From DATJGR01 sp963787045 (GTDB lineage: Bacteria; Pseudomonadota; Gammaproteobacteria; Pseudomonadales; Azotimanducaceae), in assembly GCA_963787045.1 (NCBI GenBank), contig CAWBBR010000025.1, forward strand, positions 62,001-126,000: DNA of 64,000 bases, read 5' to 3'. Below the pieces are notes generated by a model. It had not been told where the DNA came from. It worked only from the letters and a program-made list of their open reading frames with translations, and ran no database searches. Made by a program: the position numbers and the translations under genes. Every line of letters starts with the position of its first letter. Position 1 is the first letter of the stretch. Shown piece after piece: positions 18,669-28,048 of this stretch.

Positions 18669-21600
18669 GTGGACCGGCGAACTCACGCGCGACAACCCAT
18701 CTCGATCGGCGCGCTCGTACACCCGCAGAAAGGGCGGTCGTGGTTGTGCACGATTCGCGACTTCTGCCAAGGCGGCATGCTGCTGGTCGGCACCGGCGGT
18801 TCGCGCTCTCTGGTATCCACCGGCGCTGAACCTCGCGCCGGCGATCCGCTGAATCTGCATTTCTCCGTTCCGACGCCGCAGGGCGAACAACATTTCCGGA
18901 TGCAGGCGCAGATTTCGCGCGTGCTCGATTCCGGCAGCGGCATGGGTATTCGATTCCCGACGCCGTTGCAGCCGAAAGCGTTCGAAGTGCTGATGGACTT
19001 CGCAGTTGCGTCCGGCATGGTCACGAACAGCGCCGCCGATCTCGCGCGCGGTCGCAAACCCCAGGCGGAATCCGAAGCGCCGCAAACGGAAGGTCCGGCC
19101 GAAATCCCGGAAACGTTCCTGCGCGATCGTCGTATTCGCGATCAGGACGCGGAACAGGTCAAAGAACAGTTGCGCCGGATCGCCACGCGCGGCGTCAACC
19201 GCGTTTCGAAACTGTTTTTCGAGAAGTGCGATCGCGATCTGTTGCTGAAAGCGCGCGATGCCGGAACGAACGCAGTACAGATGATGTACTTCGAAGGCCT
19301 CGATCAGCTGGAAAAACAGCGCGACTCGATTCGTACGAAGTTCGGCCGTTCGGTGGTTGCACAGATCGATCAGATTTCCGATCTCGAGTCGGTGCTCGAA
19401 AAGCGCCGCCGTCGCGAGACCGGCAGCAGCGCGAAGCTGCAGATCGTCGACACCGAAGAGTTCGAAGAATGGTTGGCGGTCGCGGAAGTCATCTCCAAGA
19501 CCGAAAACCGATTCAGCGACATTCTGTTCGAGATCCGTTCGCGACTCGGCATGATCGCGAAGCCGTGGGGCCACAAAGACGTCGTGCCGATCGGACCGGC
19601 GGCGCTCGCATGGGCGTTCGACGATGCATTGTCCGGCATCGACGTGCGGCGCCAGGTGCGTCAGGACATCTACAAGGAATTCGAGATCGTCCTGCACACG
19701 GTGCTGGCGAACCTGTATCCGGCCATCAGCAAGATGCTGGAGGAGAGCGGCGTATTCCCGTCGTTGGAAGAGCTGCGCGAAGCGATGCAGCGAACGATGC
19801 GTCGCGGTACTACGAAAGCCCGACCAGAACCCACGCAGAACTATCAGGAACTCGAAGGTCCGGTGCGCGAGGCGGCGATGGCCGCCGATGGCATATCAAC
19901 AGCGCCGCGCAGCTCGTTCAATCCGTTTACGCCCAACAAGGAAGGCGGCACCGCAGAGGTCTATAAGGCCGCGCGCGAACTGCTGAACCTCGGCCGGCGT
20001 GCGCGGCGGATGCAGGGCGCGCCCGAAGAAGTGGAGTTCGCGGCCCCCAATGCGGCGCCGGATCAACGCTACGACCCCAACGACATCCTGCAGGCGATCT
20101 CGCAGATCGAGTCCGAACTCGGCGATGCGCCGGTGACGGACAGCCGCCTGAAGCCGCGCCTGATGGAAGTGCTGAAGGCACGACACGGCGGCAAGAAAGC
20201 GTTCGGCGAAGAAATGTACGACACCCTCGATGTCATGGAGAACCTGGTCGATTCGATCGAACAGGACAAGCTGCTCACCGAGGGTATTCGCGGCTGGGTG
20301 AAACGGTTGGAGCTGACGCTCAACAAACTCGCCACGAAAGACCCGGAATTCCTCGACCACGACGCGGAACGCCCGCACTCGGCGGTCGAGGTGTTGAACC
20401 AGTTGGCGAAGTTGGGTAACGCGCAGGACGTCAGGGTCGGTATCGATCGCGAGGTCGGGCACCGCGTAGACGAACTGTTGGAACGCATCGTCAAAGACTA
20501 CGACCGTAACCCGGAAGTATTCGAAGACGTCCTCGAAGAACTGAGTCCATTGGTCGAACGGCAGGCGAAAGCCTATCGCGGCAACGTCGAACGTACGGTT
20601 CGAGCGAGCGAAGGTCAGCAGAAACTGGCGCGCGCGCGCCGCGCGGTCGCGCGCCAATTGGAGCCGCGACTCGCCGGCAAAGAAGTACCCGAACTGTTTC
20701 TGCGACTGATGAATCCGGGTTGGCGCAACCTGCTGGTGCACACCCACCTGCGACATGGCCCGAACAGCAACGAGTGGCGCGATGCCGCGGCAACCGCCGA
20801 GGAAGTCCTGGCGCAGTTGACCGGTGCGTCGAAGCCGGGCGAGACCGGTTTCGTCGAACCCGAAACGCTGCTCAAGCGCGTCGTTGCCGGGCTGAACAGC
20901 ATTTCGTTCGAGCCCGGCAAACGCACGCCGTTGGTCATGGGACTGTCGGATGCGCTCGTAGGCGACACGACCGGCGCCAAAACGAAGGTCAAGGTCACCA
21001 AGATCGGCGCCAACGAGACCGAGAAGGCGCTCGGCCTCGAAGGCTTGCTGCCCGACTCCTCTCCGGCGATCGAGACCGACGACGAGGACATCCGCAAGAA
21101 CTGGAGCCGTGCGATCGATCGAGCGCGCCGCATGAGCGTCGGCGAATGGCTGGCGATGTCGGACGAACAGGGCCGCCCGCTGATCCTCTCGGTAGCATTC
21201 ATCGGCGACGACTACGCGTTCTTCGTGCTGGTGAACCGCAAGGGCGTGAAGTCGCGCGAGATTCCGTTGAAGGAGATGGCCGACGGCCTGCACGAAGGGC
21301 GCGTCACGCTGCTCGACGACTTCGATCTGCCGCTGATGGAGCGCGCGTCGCAACGCATGTTGCAGAACATGCACAACCAACTGACGTTCCAGGCGGCGCA
21401 CGACGATCTGACGAAGCTGCTGAACCGCAAGGAGTTCGAGCGCAATCTCGCCGCAGCGATCGAAAGTGCGAAGGCGACCAGCGCGCAACACGTGCTGTTC
21501 TACCTCGACCTCGACCAATTCAAGATCGTCAACAACAGCAGCGGTCACACCGCCGGCGACGAACTGCTGAAGATGGTGGGCCAACGTCTGGTCGAGGGTT

Positions 21601-22679
21601 TGAAGGACGTGCCCGCCAAAGTTGCACGCCTCGGCGGCGACGAATTCGGGGTGCTGATCACCGACATCGAGAACGAGCCGTCGCGCGAAATCGCTGAACG
21701 CCTGCTTAAGTTGGTGCGCGAACAGCGATTCGATTGGGAAGATCGCCATTATTCGCTGTCGGTGAGCATCGGGGTGGTGTTCATCGACGAAGGCACGCCG
21801 AACGCCGACGCCGCGATGCGCTCAGCGGACGAAGCGTGTTATGCGGCGAAAGACGCCGGCCGCAACCGCGTGCAGGAATACGAACTCGGCGACGCGCGCA
21901 TGATGCGGCGCCGCGGTGTCATGGAATGGGTGACACAACTCGACAAGGCGATCGACGACGGCCGCCTGATTCTGAATTGTCAGCGTATCGCGCCGGTTCC
22001 GATTGCATCGAACGGTTCCGGCAGCCACTACGAGATCCTGCTGACCATGCGCGACGAACTCGGCGACCTGATGCCGCCGAGCGAGTTCATTCTAGCGGCC
22101 GAGACATACAACCGCGTCACCATGGTCGACCGGTGGGTCGTCGAAAACGTGCTGACGTGGATGGCCGATCACCGCAGCTCGCTCGACAATTTCGGCGGCT
22201 TCGCAATCAACGTATCGGGCCACTCCGTCAACGACGAATCATTCGCCGATTTCGTGCTCGAGCAGTTCTCGCGCATGCAGGCGCCGACCAGCAAGGTCTG
22301 CTTCGAGATCACCGAGACCGCGGCGATCGCCAACCTCGACAACGCGCGCGACTTCATGAACCGGATGAAGATCATCGGTTGCCGCTTCTCGCTCGACGAT
22401 TTCGGCACCGGCCTGTCGTCGTACTCCTATCTGCGCAACCTGCCGGTCGACTACGTGAAGATCGACGGCGTGTTCGTGAAAGATCTGAACAACAACCCGA
22501 GCGACTACGCCGTGGTGCGTTCGATCAACGAGATCGGCCACTACCTCGGCAAGAAGACGATCGCGGAATTCGTCGAGAACGATGCGATCCTGACTCAGCT
22601 GCGCGAGATCGGCGTCGACTACGCGCAGGGATATGGCATCGAAAAACCCGGGCTGCTTTCCAACCTGCGACTGAACTGA
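18669..22679 (+). CDS. PilZ-DUF1631-GGDEF-EAL giant c-di-GMP protein
   Basis: 1336 residues. The N terminus carries a PilZ-like domain with the c-di-GMP motif RTHAR followed by DFCQGG (the usual D-x-S-x-x-G with Cys for Ser). A long helical DUF1631 region spans roughly residues 130-910. A GGDEF domain follows (AAHDDLTKLLNRKEFE; intact GGDEF near residue 988; no inhibitory R-x-x-D just before it). The EAL domain has EIL in place of EAL near residue 1120, but retains the Asn, Glu, DDFGTG, KIDG, AEFVE and final Gln residues used for metal and substrate, so phosphodiesterase activity is plausible. The start is GTG 18669 after GAAGAAGGA. No signal or membrane segment was seen, so it should be cytosolic. 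Confidence 0.9.
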   Translation: MDRRTHARQPISIGALVHPQKGRSWLCTIRDFCQGGMLLVGTGGSRSLVSTGAEPRAGDPLNLHFSVPTPQGEQHFRMQAQISRVLDSGSGMGIRFPTPLQPKAFEVLMDFAVASGMVTNSAADLARGRKPQAESEAPQTEGPAEIPETFLRDRRIRDQDAEQVKEQLRRIATRGVNRVSKLFFEKCDRDLLLKARDAGTNAVQMMYFEGLDQLEKQRDSIRTKFGRSVVAQIDQISDLESVLEKRRRRETGSSAKLQIVDTEEFEEWLAVAEVISKTENRFSDILFEIRSRLGMIAKPWGHKDVVPIGPAALAWAFDDALSGIDVRRQVRQDIYKEFEIVLHTVLANLYPAISKMLEESGVFPSLEELREAMQRTMRRGTTKARPEPTQNYQELEGPVREAAMAADGISTAPRSSFNPFTPNKEGGTAEVYKAARELLNLGRRARRMQGAPEEVEFAAPNAAPDQRYDPNDILQAISQIESELGDAPVTDSRLKPRLMEVLKARHGGKKAFGEEMYDTLDVMENLVDSIEQDKLLTEGIRGWVKRLELTLNKLATKDPEFLDHDAERPHSAVEVLNQLAKLGNAQDVRVGIDREVGHRVDELLERIVKDYDRNPEVFEDVLEELSPLVERQAKAYRGNVERTVRASEGQQKLARARRAVARQLEPRLAGKEVPELFLRLMNPGWRNLLVHTHLRHGPNSNEWRDAAATAEEVLAQLTGASKPGETGFVEPETLLKRVVAGLNSISFEPGKRTPLVMGLSDALVGDTTGAKTKVKVTKIGANETEKALGLEGLLPDSSPAIETDDEDIRKNWSRAIDRARRMSVGEWLAMSDEQGRPLILSVAFIGDDYAFFVLVNRKGVKSREIPLKEMADGLHEGRVTLLDDFDLPLMERASQRMLQNMHNQLTFQAAHDDLTKLLNRKEFERNLAAAIESAKATSAQHVLFYLDLDQFKIVNNSSGHTAGDELLKMVGQRLVEGLKDVPAKVARLGGDEFGVLITDIENEPSREIAERLLKLVREQRFDWEDRHYSLSVSIGVVFIDEGTPNADAAMRSADEACYAAKDAGRNRVQEYELGDARMMRRRGVMEWVTQLDKAIDDGRLILNCQRIAPVPIASNGSGSHYEILLTMRDELGDLMPPSEFILAAETYNRVTMVDRWVVENVLTWMADHRSSLDNFGGFAINVSGHSVNDESFADFVLEQFSRMQAPTSKVCFEITETAAIANLDNARDFMNRMKIIGCRFSLDDFGTGLSSYSYLRNLPVDYVKIDGVFVKDLNNNPSDYAVVRSINEIGHYLGKKTIAEFVENDAILTQLREIGVDYAQGYGIEKPGLLSNLRLN

Positions 22680-22683
22680 AGCG

Positions 22684-23590
22684 TTAGCTTCGCGCCACGC
22701 TCAGAAACTCGAGTAGTGCCTTCTGCGAATGCAGGCGGTTTCCCGCTTCTGCCCACACCACCGATCGAGCGTCGTCCAATACGTCGTCGCTGACTTCCTC
22801 GCCGCGATGCGCCGGCAAGCAGTGCATGAGCATGACGTCGCGCGCGGCGAGATCGAGCAGCTGTTTATTCACCTGATAGCCCAGGAATCTCTTGCGGCGT
22901 TCGGTGACCTCGGCCTCGTGTCCCATCGACGACCACACGTCGGTCACCACCAGATCGGCGCCGCGAACGGCGTCTTGCGGCGTATCGACCATCGTCACGC
23001 GATTAGCTGCTCGCGAGCAGTTCCGACGAAGGTTCGAACCCTTTCGGGCAGGCAATCTGCAGGTTGAAGCCGAACTGGCGTGACGCGTCGATGTACGAAT
23101 TGCACATGTTGTAGCCGTCGCCGACGAAGGCCACGGTTGCGTCCTGGATCGAGCCGCGGTTTTCGACGAACGTCTGGATGTCTGCCAACAGCTGACACGG
23201 ATGCGACCGCGCGCTCATCGCGTTGATGACGGGCACCGACGCGGCGCCAGCGAATGTCTCGACATCGCGGTGATCGCGGGTGCGCAGCATGATCAGGTCG
23301 ACCATTTCCGACAGTACGCGCGCGGTATCTTCGATCGGCTCGCCGCGCCCCAGTTGAGTGTCGGCGGGGCTCAAGAAGATGGCGTGTCCGCCGAGTTGCT
23401 GCATGCCCGCTTCGAACGCGACGCGCGTTCGCGTCGACTTCAGGTCGAAGACCATCGCGAGCGTGCGGCCTCGAAGCGGCTCGTAGATCGTGCCGGCGCC
23501 GCGCATTCGCTTGAGTTCGATGGCCCGTTCGATGAGCCGCGAGAGTTCCTCAGGGCTGAAATCGAGCAGCGTGAGGAAGTGTCGGGTCAC
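22684..23590 (-). CDS. argF: Ornithine carbamoyltransferase, frameshifted
   Basis: Catalyses carbamoyl phosphate plus ornithine to citrulline in arginine synthesis. About 301 residues across the shift. The carbamoyl-phosphate loop STRTR is at residues 52-56 and the ornithine-binding HCLPAHRGEEV lies in the C-terminal half. The frame breaks near 23010: the upstream part ends GFEPSSELLAS and the downstream frame resumes at NRVTMVDTPQDAV; one missing base in the GAGCAGCTAATCGC region explains it. The start is GTG 23590, whose GTGA overlaps the argD stop, indicating translational coupling. Confidence 0.93.
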
Positions 23591-24765
23591 GCCGCACCCG
23601 GTACCGGTTCCTTGATCAATGCAACGATCCGGTCGACGATTTCGTCGGCCTGCTCGTCGGAGAGAATCAGCGGCGGCAACAGGCGAATCACGCGTTCGTG
23701 GGTGACATTGATCAGCAGCCCTTTGGCCAAGGCCGCTTTGACGAGATGCGGTTGCGGTGAATCGAGTTCGACTCCCAACATCAGGCCTTTGCCACGGATG
23801 TCGACTACGTGATTGTCGCCGGCGAGCGCCTTTTTGAATCTGTTCAGCATGCGGTCGCCGAGGACGGCGGCGCGTTCCATCAGTCCGTCGTTCTCCAACG
23901 CATCGATGACCGCATGCGCGGCGGCACACGCGAGCGGATTGCCGCCGAACGTCGACCCGTGATTGCCGGGCTTGAGCGTCTCCGCCGCGATGCCGCGCGC
24001 AAGACACGCACCGATGGGCAAGCCGTTCGCGAGACCTTTCGCGAGCGTGACGACATCCGGCAGGATACCGAGACGTTGATAGGCGAAATAACGGCCGGTG
24101 CGGCCGTTGCCGGTCTGCACTTCATCGAGCATCAAGAGCCAGCCCTTCGCGTCGCAGATGCGGCGCAACGCCGGCAGATAACCGTCGTCAGGAACCACGA
24201 TGCCGCCTTCGCCCAGCACCGGTTCGACGAGGATCGCGACCACTTCGTTGTTGTTTTCCGCGATCGTCTCGATCGCTTTGACGTCGTTGTATGGCGCGCG
24301 GACGAAACCGGAGAGCAGCGGTTCGAAGCCCGCTTGAACCTTGCGATTGCCGGTGGCGGTGAGCGTCGCCATCGTGCGGCCGTGAAAGGAACCTTCCATC
24401 GCGATGACGTGCGGCTTGTTGATGTCGCGGCCGTGCCCATAGAGGCGCGCGATCTTGATGGCGGCTTCGTTCGCTTCCGCGCCGGAGTTGCAGAAGAACA
24501 CGCGGTCCATTCCGGCCAGCTTCGTGATGCGATCGGCGAGCGACTCCTGCAGCGAGATTCGATACAGGTTCGACGTGTGCATCAGCGAGTTCGCTTGACG
24601 CGTGATGGCGGCCGCCACACCGGGATGCGCGTGACCCAGACCGGTAACCGCGAGCCCCGCGAGCGCGTCGAGATATTTGTTACCCTGCTCGTCGTACAGG
24701 TACGCGCCGGTGCCGTGGCTGAATGCCACCGGCAGTCGCGCATAGGTATCCATGAGTGCTGCCAT
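23587..24765 (-). CDS. argD: Acetylornithine aminotransferase
   Basis: A PLP-dependent class III aminotransferase of about 392 residues that makes N-acetylornithine (or succinyl-diaminopimelate) in arginine and lysine synthesis. Visible are GTGAYLYDEQGNKYLDALAG, the FFCNSGAEANEAAIK motif, EGSFHGRTMATL, the LMLDEVQTGNGRTG segment and TLAKGLANGLPIG with the PLP lysine. ATG 24765 is favoured over ATG 24771 because ACGAGGG lies at a better distance. It is followed directly by argF in a coupled pair. Confidence 0.95.
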   Translation of the reverse strand: MAALMDTYARLPVAFSHGTGAYLYDEQGNKYLDALAGLAVTGLGHAHPGVAAAITRQANSLMHTSNLYRISLQESLADRITKLAGMDRVFFCNSGAEANEAAIKIARLYGHGRDINKPHVIAMEGSFHGRTMATLTATGNRKVQAGFEPLLSGFVRAPYNDVKAIETIAENNNEVVAILVEPVLGEGGIVVPDDGYLPALRRICDAKGWLLMLDEVQTGNGRTGRYFAYQRLGILPDVVTLAKGLANGLPIGACLARGIAAETLKPGNHGSTFGGNPLACAAAHAVIDALENDGLMERAAVLGDRMLNRFKKALAGDNHVVDIRGKGLMLGVELDSPQPHLVKAALAKGLLINVTHERVIRLLPPLILSDEQADEIVDRIVALIKEPVPGAA

Positions 24766-24829
24766 GAACATGACCCTCGTCGGTTTCGCTCTCTGCGACG
24801 AGAGCGATTTCAGCAGGCTCCTAAACGAC

Positions 24830-24849
24830 AAAAGGCAGCAAGTGCTGCC
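24830..24849 (-). terminator. Terminator-like hairpin in the argD leader
   Basis: On the minus strand GGCAGC-ACTT-GCTGCC is followed by TTTT. It lies 65-85 bases before the argD start with no minus-strand gene upstream, so if argD is transcribed through it, it could act as an attenuator. No leader peptide or antiterminator was identified. Confidence 0.4.
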
Positions 24850-24880
24850 CCTGGAAAGGGCGCAATGGTAGTCGACTGAT

Positions 24881-26461
24881 ATGGCCAGTTCAACCTTCGA
24901 CGGCATTGCGCTCGCGTTGTTCGGCAGCCGCGTGCAGGCGATCTGCGACGAGATGGGCGTCGCGCTGCGGCGCGCCGCGTTCTCGCCGAACATCAAAGAT
25001 CGACTCGACTTCAGCTGCGCGCTGTTCGATCGCGCCGGCGCTCTGTTCGGGCAGGCTGCGCACATTCCCGTGCATCTCGGCAGCATGGCCTACGCGATGG
25101 CCGGCATCGTGCGACGGTTCGAATGGCGCGACGGCGATCTGGTGTTGTTGAACGATCCGTTCCTCGGCGGCACGCACCTGCCGGACGTAACGGTGGTCTG
25201 TCCGATCTTTCACGATCGCGCGCTGATCGGATTTGCCGCGTGCAGAGCGCACCACGCAAACATCGGATCGGATCGACCCGGATCGATGCCGGTCTCTACG
25301 ACGCTCGACGAAGAGGGGATCGTGATATCGCCGTTGCTCGCACAACGCGACGGTGAACTCACCGCGCCCGCACGTGCGCTGTTCGACGGACTCGCCGGTC
25401 GCGCGCACGCCTCCGCCGAGCAATATCTCGGCGACGAACGCCTCGGCGATTTCTTCGCGCAGATGAGTGCATGCCGTCTCGGAGTGCGACGCGTGGAGGC
25501 GCTGGTGCATCAGATGACGGCGCCTGCATTCGGATCGGCGGTGGTTGAACTGAACGACTACGCCGACCGGTTGGCTCGCAGCGCAATCGCGGAAATTCCC
25601 GACGGCGTCTATTCGTTCGAAGACTGGATGGACGACGACGGGGCCGGCACGAACGATGTCGCGATACGCGTGCGGCTTCGGGTCGACGGCGACCGTTGCA
25701 CCGCCGATTTCACCGGAACCTCCGCGCAGGTGCGCGGCAACATCAATTGTCCGTTGTCGGTCACGGCCGCGGCCGTGCTTTACGTGTTTCGTTGTCTCAT
25801 GCCGACGCACACGCCGGCGGTGAGCGGTGCGTTCCGTTGCGTCGACATCGTCACCGAGCCCGGCAGTCTGGTCGATGCGCGGCATCCGTCGGCCGTCGCG
25901 GCGGGTAATGTCGAGACGTCGATGCGCATCGTCGACGTCCTGTTGGGTGCGCTCGCCCGAGCGCTACCGGACCGCATTCCGGCCGCGAGCCAGGGCACGA
26001 TGAACAACGTGGCTATGGGGCGACATGGCGACGCGTCGCGGTGGGACTACTACGAAACGATTGGCGGCGGAATTGGTGCAGATCCGCACGGCGCCGGTGT
26101 CTCGGCGGCGCATTCGCACATGACGAATACGCTGAACACGCCCGTAGAGAGCCTGGAGACTCACTATCCGTTGCGCGTCACCCGATATGAAGTGCGCCGC
26201 AATTCCGGTGGCACCGGGAAATTCCGGGGCGGCGATGGAATCGTCCGCGAACTGACGTTCCTCGAACCGGCCGAAGTCACACTGCTGACCGAACGTCGTA
26301 CGCGACCGCCGTGGGGTCTCGCCGGCGGTGGTGCCGGTGCACGCGGGTCGAATGCGCTGAACGGCGTCGAAGTGGCGCCGAAAGTCGCGCTCGATGTCCA
26401 CGAAGGCGATGTACTGACGATCGCAACGCCGGGAGGCGGCGGCTGGGGTACCACCGACTAA
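24881..26461 (+). CDS. Hydantoinase B/oxoprolinase family protein
   Basis: A 526-residue HyuB-type subunit. The conserved blocks are RRAAFSPNIKDRLDFSCALF, HIPVHLGSMAYAM, LNDPFLGGTHLPDV and the C-terminal glycine-rich end GGGGWGTTD. Relatives (N-methylhydantoinase B, acetone carboxylase alpha, 5-oxoprolinase C half) act on cyclic amides or related ATP-dependent reactions with a HyuA partner that carries the ATPase domain. No hyuA is adjacent on either side, so the partner is elsewhere or the protein acts alone. It is divergent from argD and convergent with the PatB-type lyase gene, six bases away. Confidence 0.88.
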   Translation: MASSTFDGIALALFGSRVQAICDEMGVALRRAAFSPNIKDRLDFSCALFDRAGALFGQAAHIPVHLGSMAYAMAGIVRRFEWRDGDLVLLNDPFLGGTHLPDVTVVCPIFHDRALIGFAACRAHHANIGSDRPGSMPVSTTLDEEGIVISPLLAQRDGELTAPARALFDGLAGRAHASAEQYLGDERLGDFFAQMSACRLGVRRVEALVHQMTAPAFGSAVVELNDYADRLARSAIAEIPDGVYSFEDWMDDDGAGTNDVAIRVRLRVDGDRCTADFTGTSAQVRGNINCPLSVTAAAVLYVFRCLMPTHTPAVSGAFRCVDIVTEPGSLVDARHPSAVAAGNVETSMRIVDVLLGALARALPDRIPAASQGTMNNVAMGRHGDASRWDYYETIGGGIGADPHGAGVSAAHSHMTNTLNTPVESLETHYPLRVTRYEVRRNSGGTGKFRGGDGIVRELTFLEPAEVTLLTERRTRPPWGLAGGGAGARGSNALNGVEVAPKVALDVHEGDVLTIATPGGGGWGTTD

Positions 26462-26466
26462 CGTTC

Positions 26467-27609
26467 CTACTGAGCCGCGAGAACCGCGTGCCTGAATCGC
26501 TGCAGCCCTTCGTCGAGCGTCGCGCGCGGACATCCGAAATTGAAGCGCACGAAGCCGGGTCCATGAAACTGCGCGCCGTCGGAGAGACCGAGCCCATGCG
26601 CTTCGAAGTAGCGGGTGGGATGATCGAGCTGAAGACCGCGCACATCGATCCAGCCGAGATACGTGCCTTCGACGTGCGTCATCGAAACATTGGGCAGTTG
26701 CGCCACGCATTGTTCGAGCGCATCGCGGTTCGCGGCGAGATAGGCGCGCAGCCGATCGAGCCAGTCGGACGGATCTTCGTATGCGGCCAGCGCTGCGGTG
26801 TAGGCGAGCGCACCGATGCTCGGCACGAGACCGGCGCGCGCGTCGCTGAAACGCCGCCGCAATGCCGCGTCCGGAATGACCGCGAACGCACAACACAGCC
26901 CGGGCGTGTTGTAGCTCTTCGTCGGCGCCATCAGCGTGATCGACCGCGCGGCGATGTCCGCTGACAACGTTGCTATGGGGATGTGCGGCCGGTCGTTGTC
27001 GAGGCGCAAGTCGCAGTGAATTTCGTCGGAACAGATCAACAGATCGTGCCGCTCGCAGAAACGCGCCAACGCGACGAGTTCCTCGCGCTGATAGATGCGG
27101 CCGGTCGGATTCTGCGGATTGCAGAACATGAACAATCGCGTTCGGTTGTCGATCGCATCGCCCATCGCGGCGAGATCGATCTCCCAGCGGGGACCGTTGA
27201 GCATCAACGGCACTTCGATGGCGTTGCGCCCGCTGTGGCCCGGCACCGCGAGGAATGGGTAGTACACCGGCACGTTCATCATTACGGAGTCGCCGGGGGC
27301 ACCAACGGCGCGACTGGCGAGGTTCATGCCGGTGACCACGCCTGGAACCCAGACCAGCCAGTCCGGGCTCACCTCCCAATCGAATTGCGCATCGAGCCAG
27401 GCGACCGCCGCGTGCACCAGTTCGGCCGGCGTTTCGCTGTACCCGAAGATGCCGTGGTCGAGCCGACGCTGCAGGGCGTCGCGGATGAACTGCGGCGCGC
27501 GGAAATCCATGTCCGCAATCCAGAACGGCAACACGTCCACGCCTTGGTATTTGCCCCATTTCGAGCTGTCCGTACCGCGCCGTTCGACGACGTTATCGAA
27601 TTCGTTCAT
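26467..27609 (-). CDS. PatB/MalY-type cystathionine beta-lyase
   Basis: A 380-residue fold-type I PLP enzyme. It begins NEFDNVVERRGTDSSKWGKY, typical of the PatB/MalY group; the PLP lysine lies in TLMAPTKSYNTPGL, and YQREELVALARFC with CSDEIHCDLRL gives the PLP-binding aspartate. Family members cleave cystathionine or other C-S bonds to a thiol, pyruvate and ammonia; MalY also acts as a regulator in E. coli. There is no other sulfur-amino-acid gene beside it. Confidence 0.88.
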   Translation of the reverse strand: MNEFDNVVERRGTDSSKWGKYQGVDVLPFWIADMDFRAPQFIRDALQRRLDHGIFGYSETPAELVHAAVAWLDAQFDWEVSPDWLVWVPGVVTGMNLASRAVGAPGDSVMMNVPVYYPFLAVPGHSGRNAIEVPLMLNGPRWEIDLAAMGDAIDNRTRLFMFCNPQNPTGRIYQREELVALARFCERHDLLICSDEIHCDLRLDNDRPHIPIATLSADIAARSITLMAPTKSYNTPGLCCAFAVIPDAALRRRFSDARAGLVPSIGALAYTAALAAYEDPSDWLDRLRAYLAANRDALEQCVAQLPNVSMTHVEGTYLGWIDVRGLQLDHPTRYFEAHGLGLSDGAQFHGPGFVRFNFGCPRATLDEGLQRFRHAVLAAQ

Positions 27610-27694
27610 GAGCGGTGTGGGTATTGGTTATTGGAGCGGAGCTGACTACGTGGCATACAATGCTGCGTGTTTGTGTTCATGAGGTAAAGCGTAC

Positions 27695-28045
27695 GTGGAC
27701 GTTTTGGACAGCATCAAAGAGCAGATCAATAGCAACGCGATCATCCTGTACATGAAAGGTTCGCCGCAGGCGCCGCAGTGCGGTTTCTCTGCGCAGACCG
27801 TGCAGTGTTTGATGGCTTGCGGCGAGCGATTCGCGTATGTCGACGTCCTCAGCAACCCGGATGTTCGTGCGAACCTACCGGCCTATGCGAACTGGCCGAC
27901 GTTCCCGCAGCTGTGGGTCGAAGGAGAACTCGTCGGCGGCTGCGACATCGTCACGGAGATGTACCAGTCGGGCGAGCTGAAGACGCTGATCGCCGGCGCG
28001 GCAGCTCGGGCCAAAGCGGCCACGCCCGCCACCGCCGCGAAATAG
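27695..28045 (+). CDS. grxD: Monothiol glutaredoxin
   Basis: A 116-residue Grx4-type protein with the CGFS active site at residues 29-32 and the conserved YMKGSPQAPQCGFS entry, WPTFPQLWVEGELVGGCDI and a C-terminal LKTLI helix. It carries a glutathione-bound [2Fe-2S] cluster and delivers Fe-S clusters or senses iron. The start is GTG 27695 after GAGG. The C-terminal tail is alanine-rich. It is convergent with rnt, which ends four bases away. Confidence 0.93.
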   Translation: MDVLDSIKEQINSNAIILYMKGSPQAPQCGFSAQTVQCLMACGERFAYVDVLSNPDVRANLPAYANWPTFPQLWVEGELVGGCDIVTEMYQSGELKTLIAGAAARAKAATPATAAK

Positions 28046-28048
28046 CCT

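Noticed and set aside
18669..22679. EAL domain judged inactive because EAL reads EIL
   Set aside because: The glutamate is kept and the other metal, loop-6 and glutamine residues are present, so inactivity is not supported.
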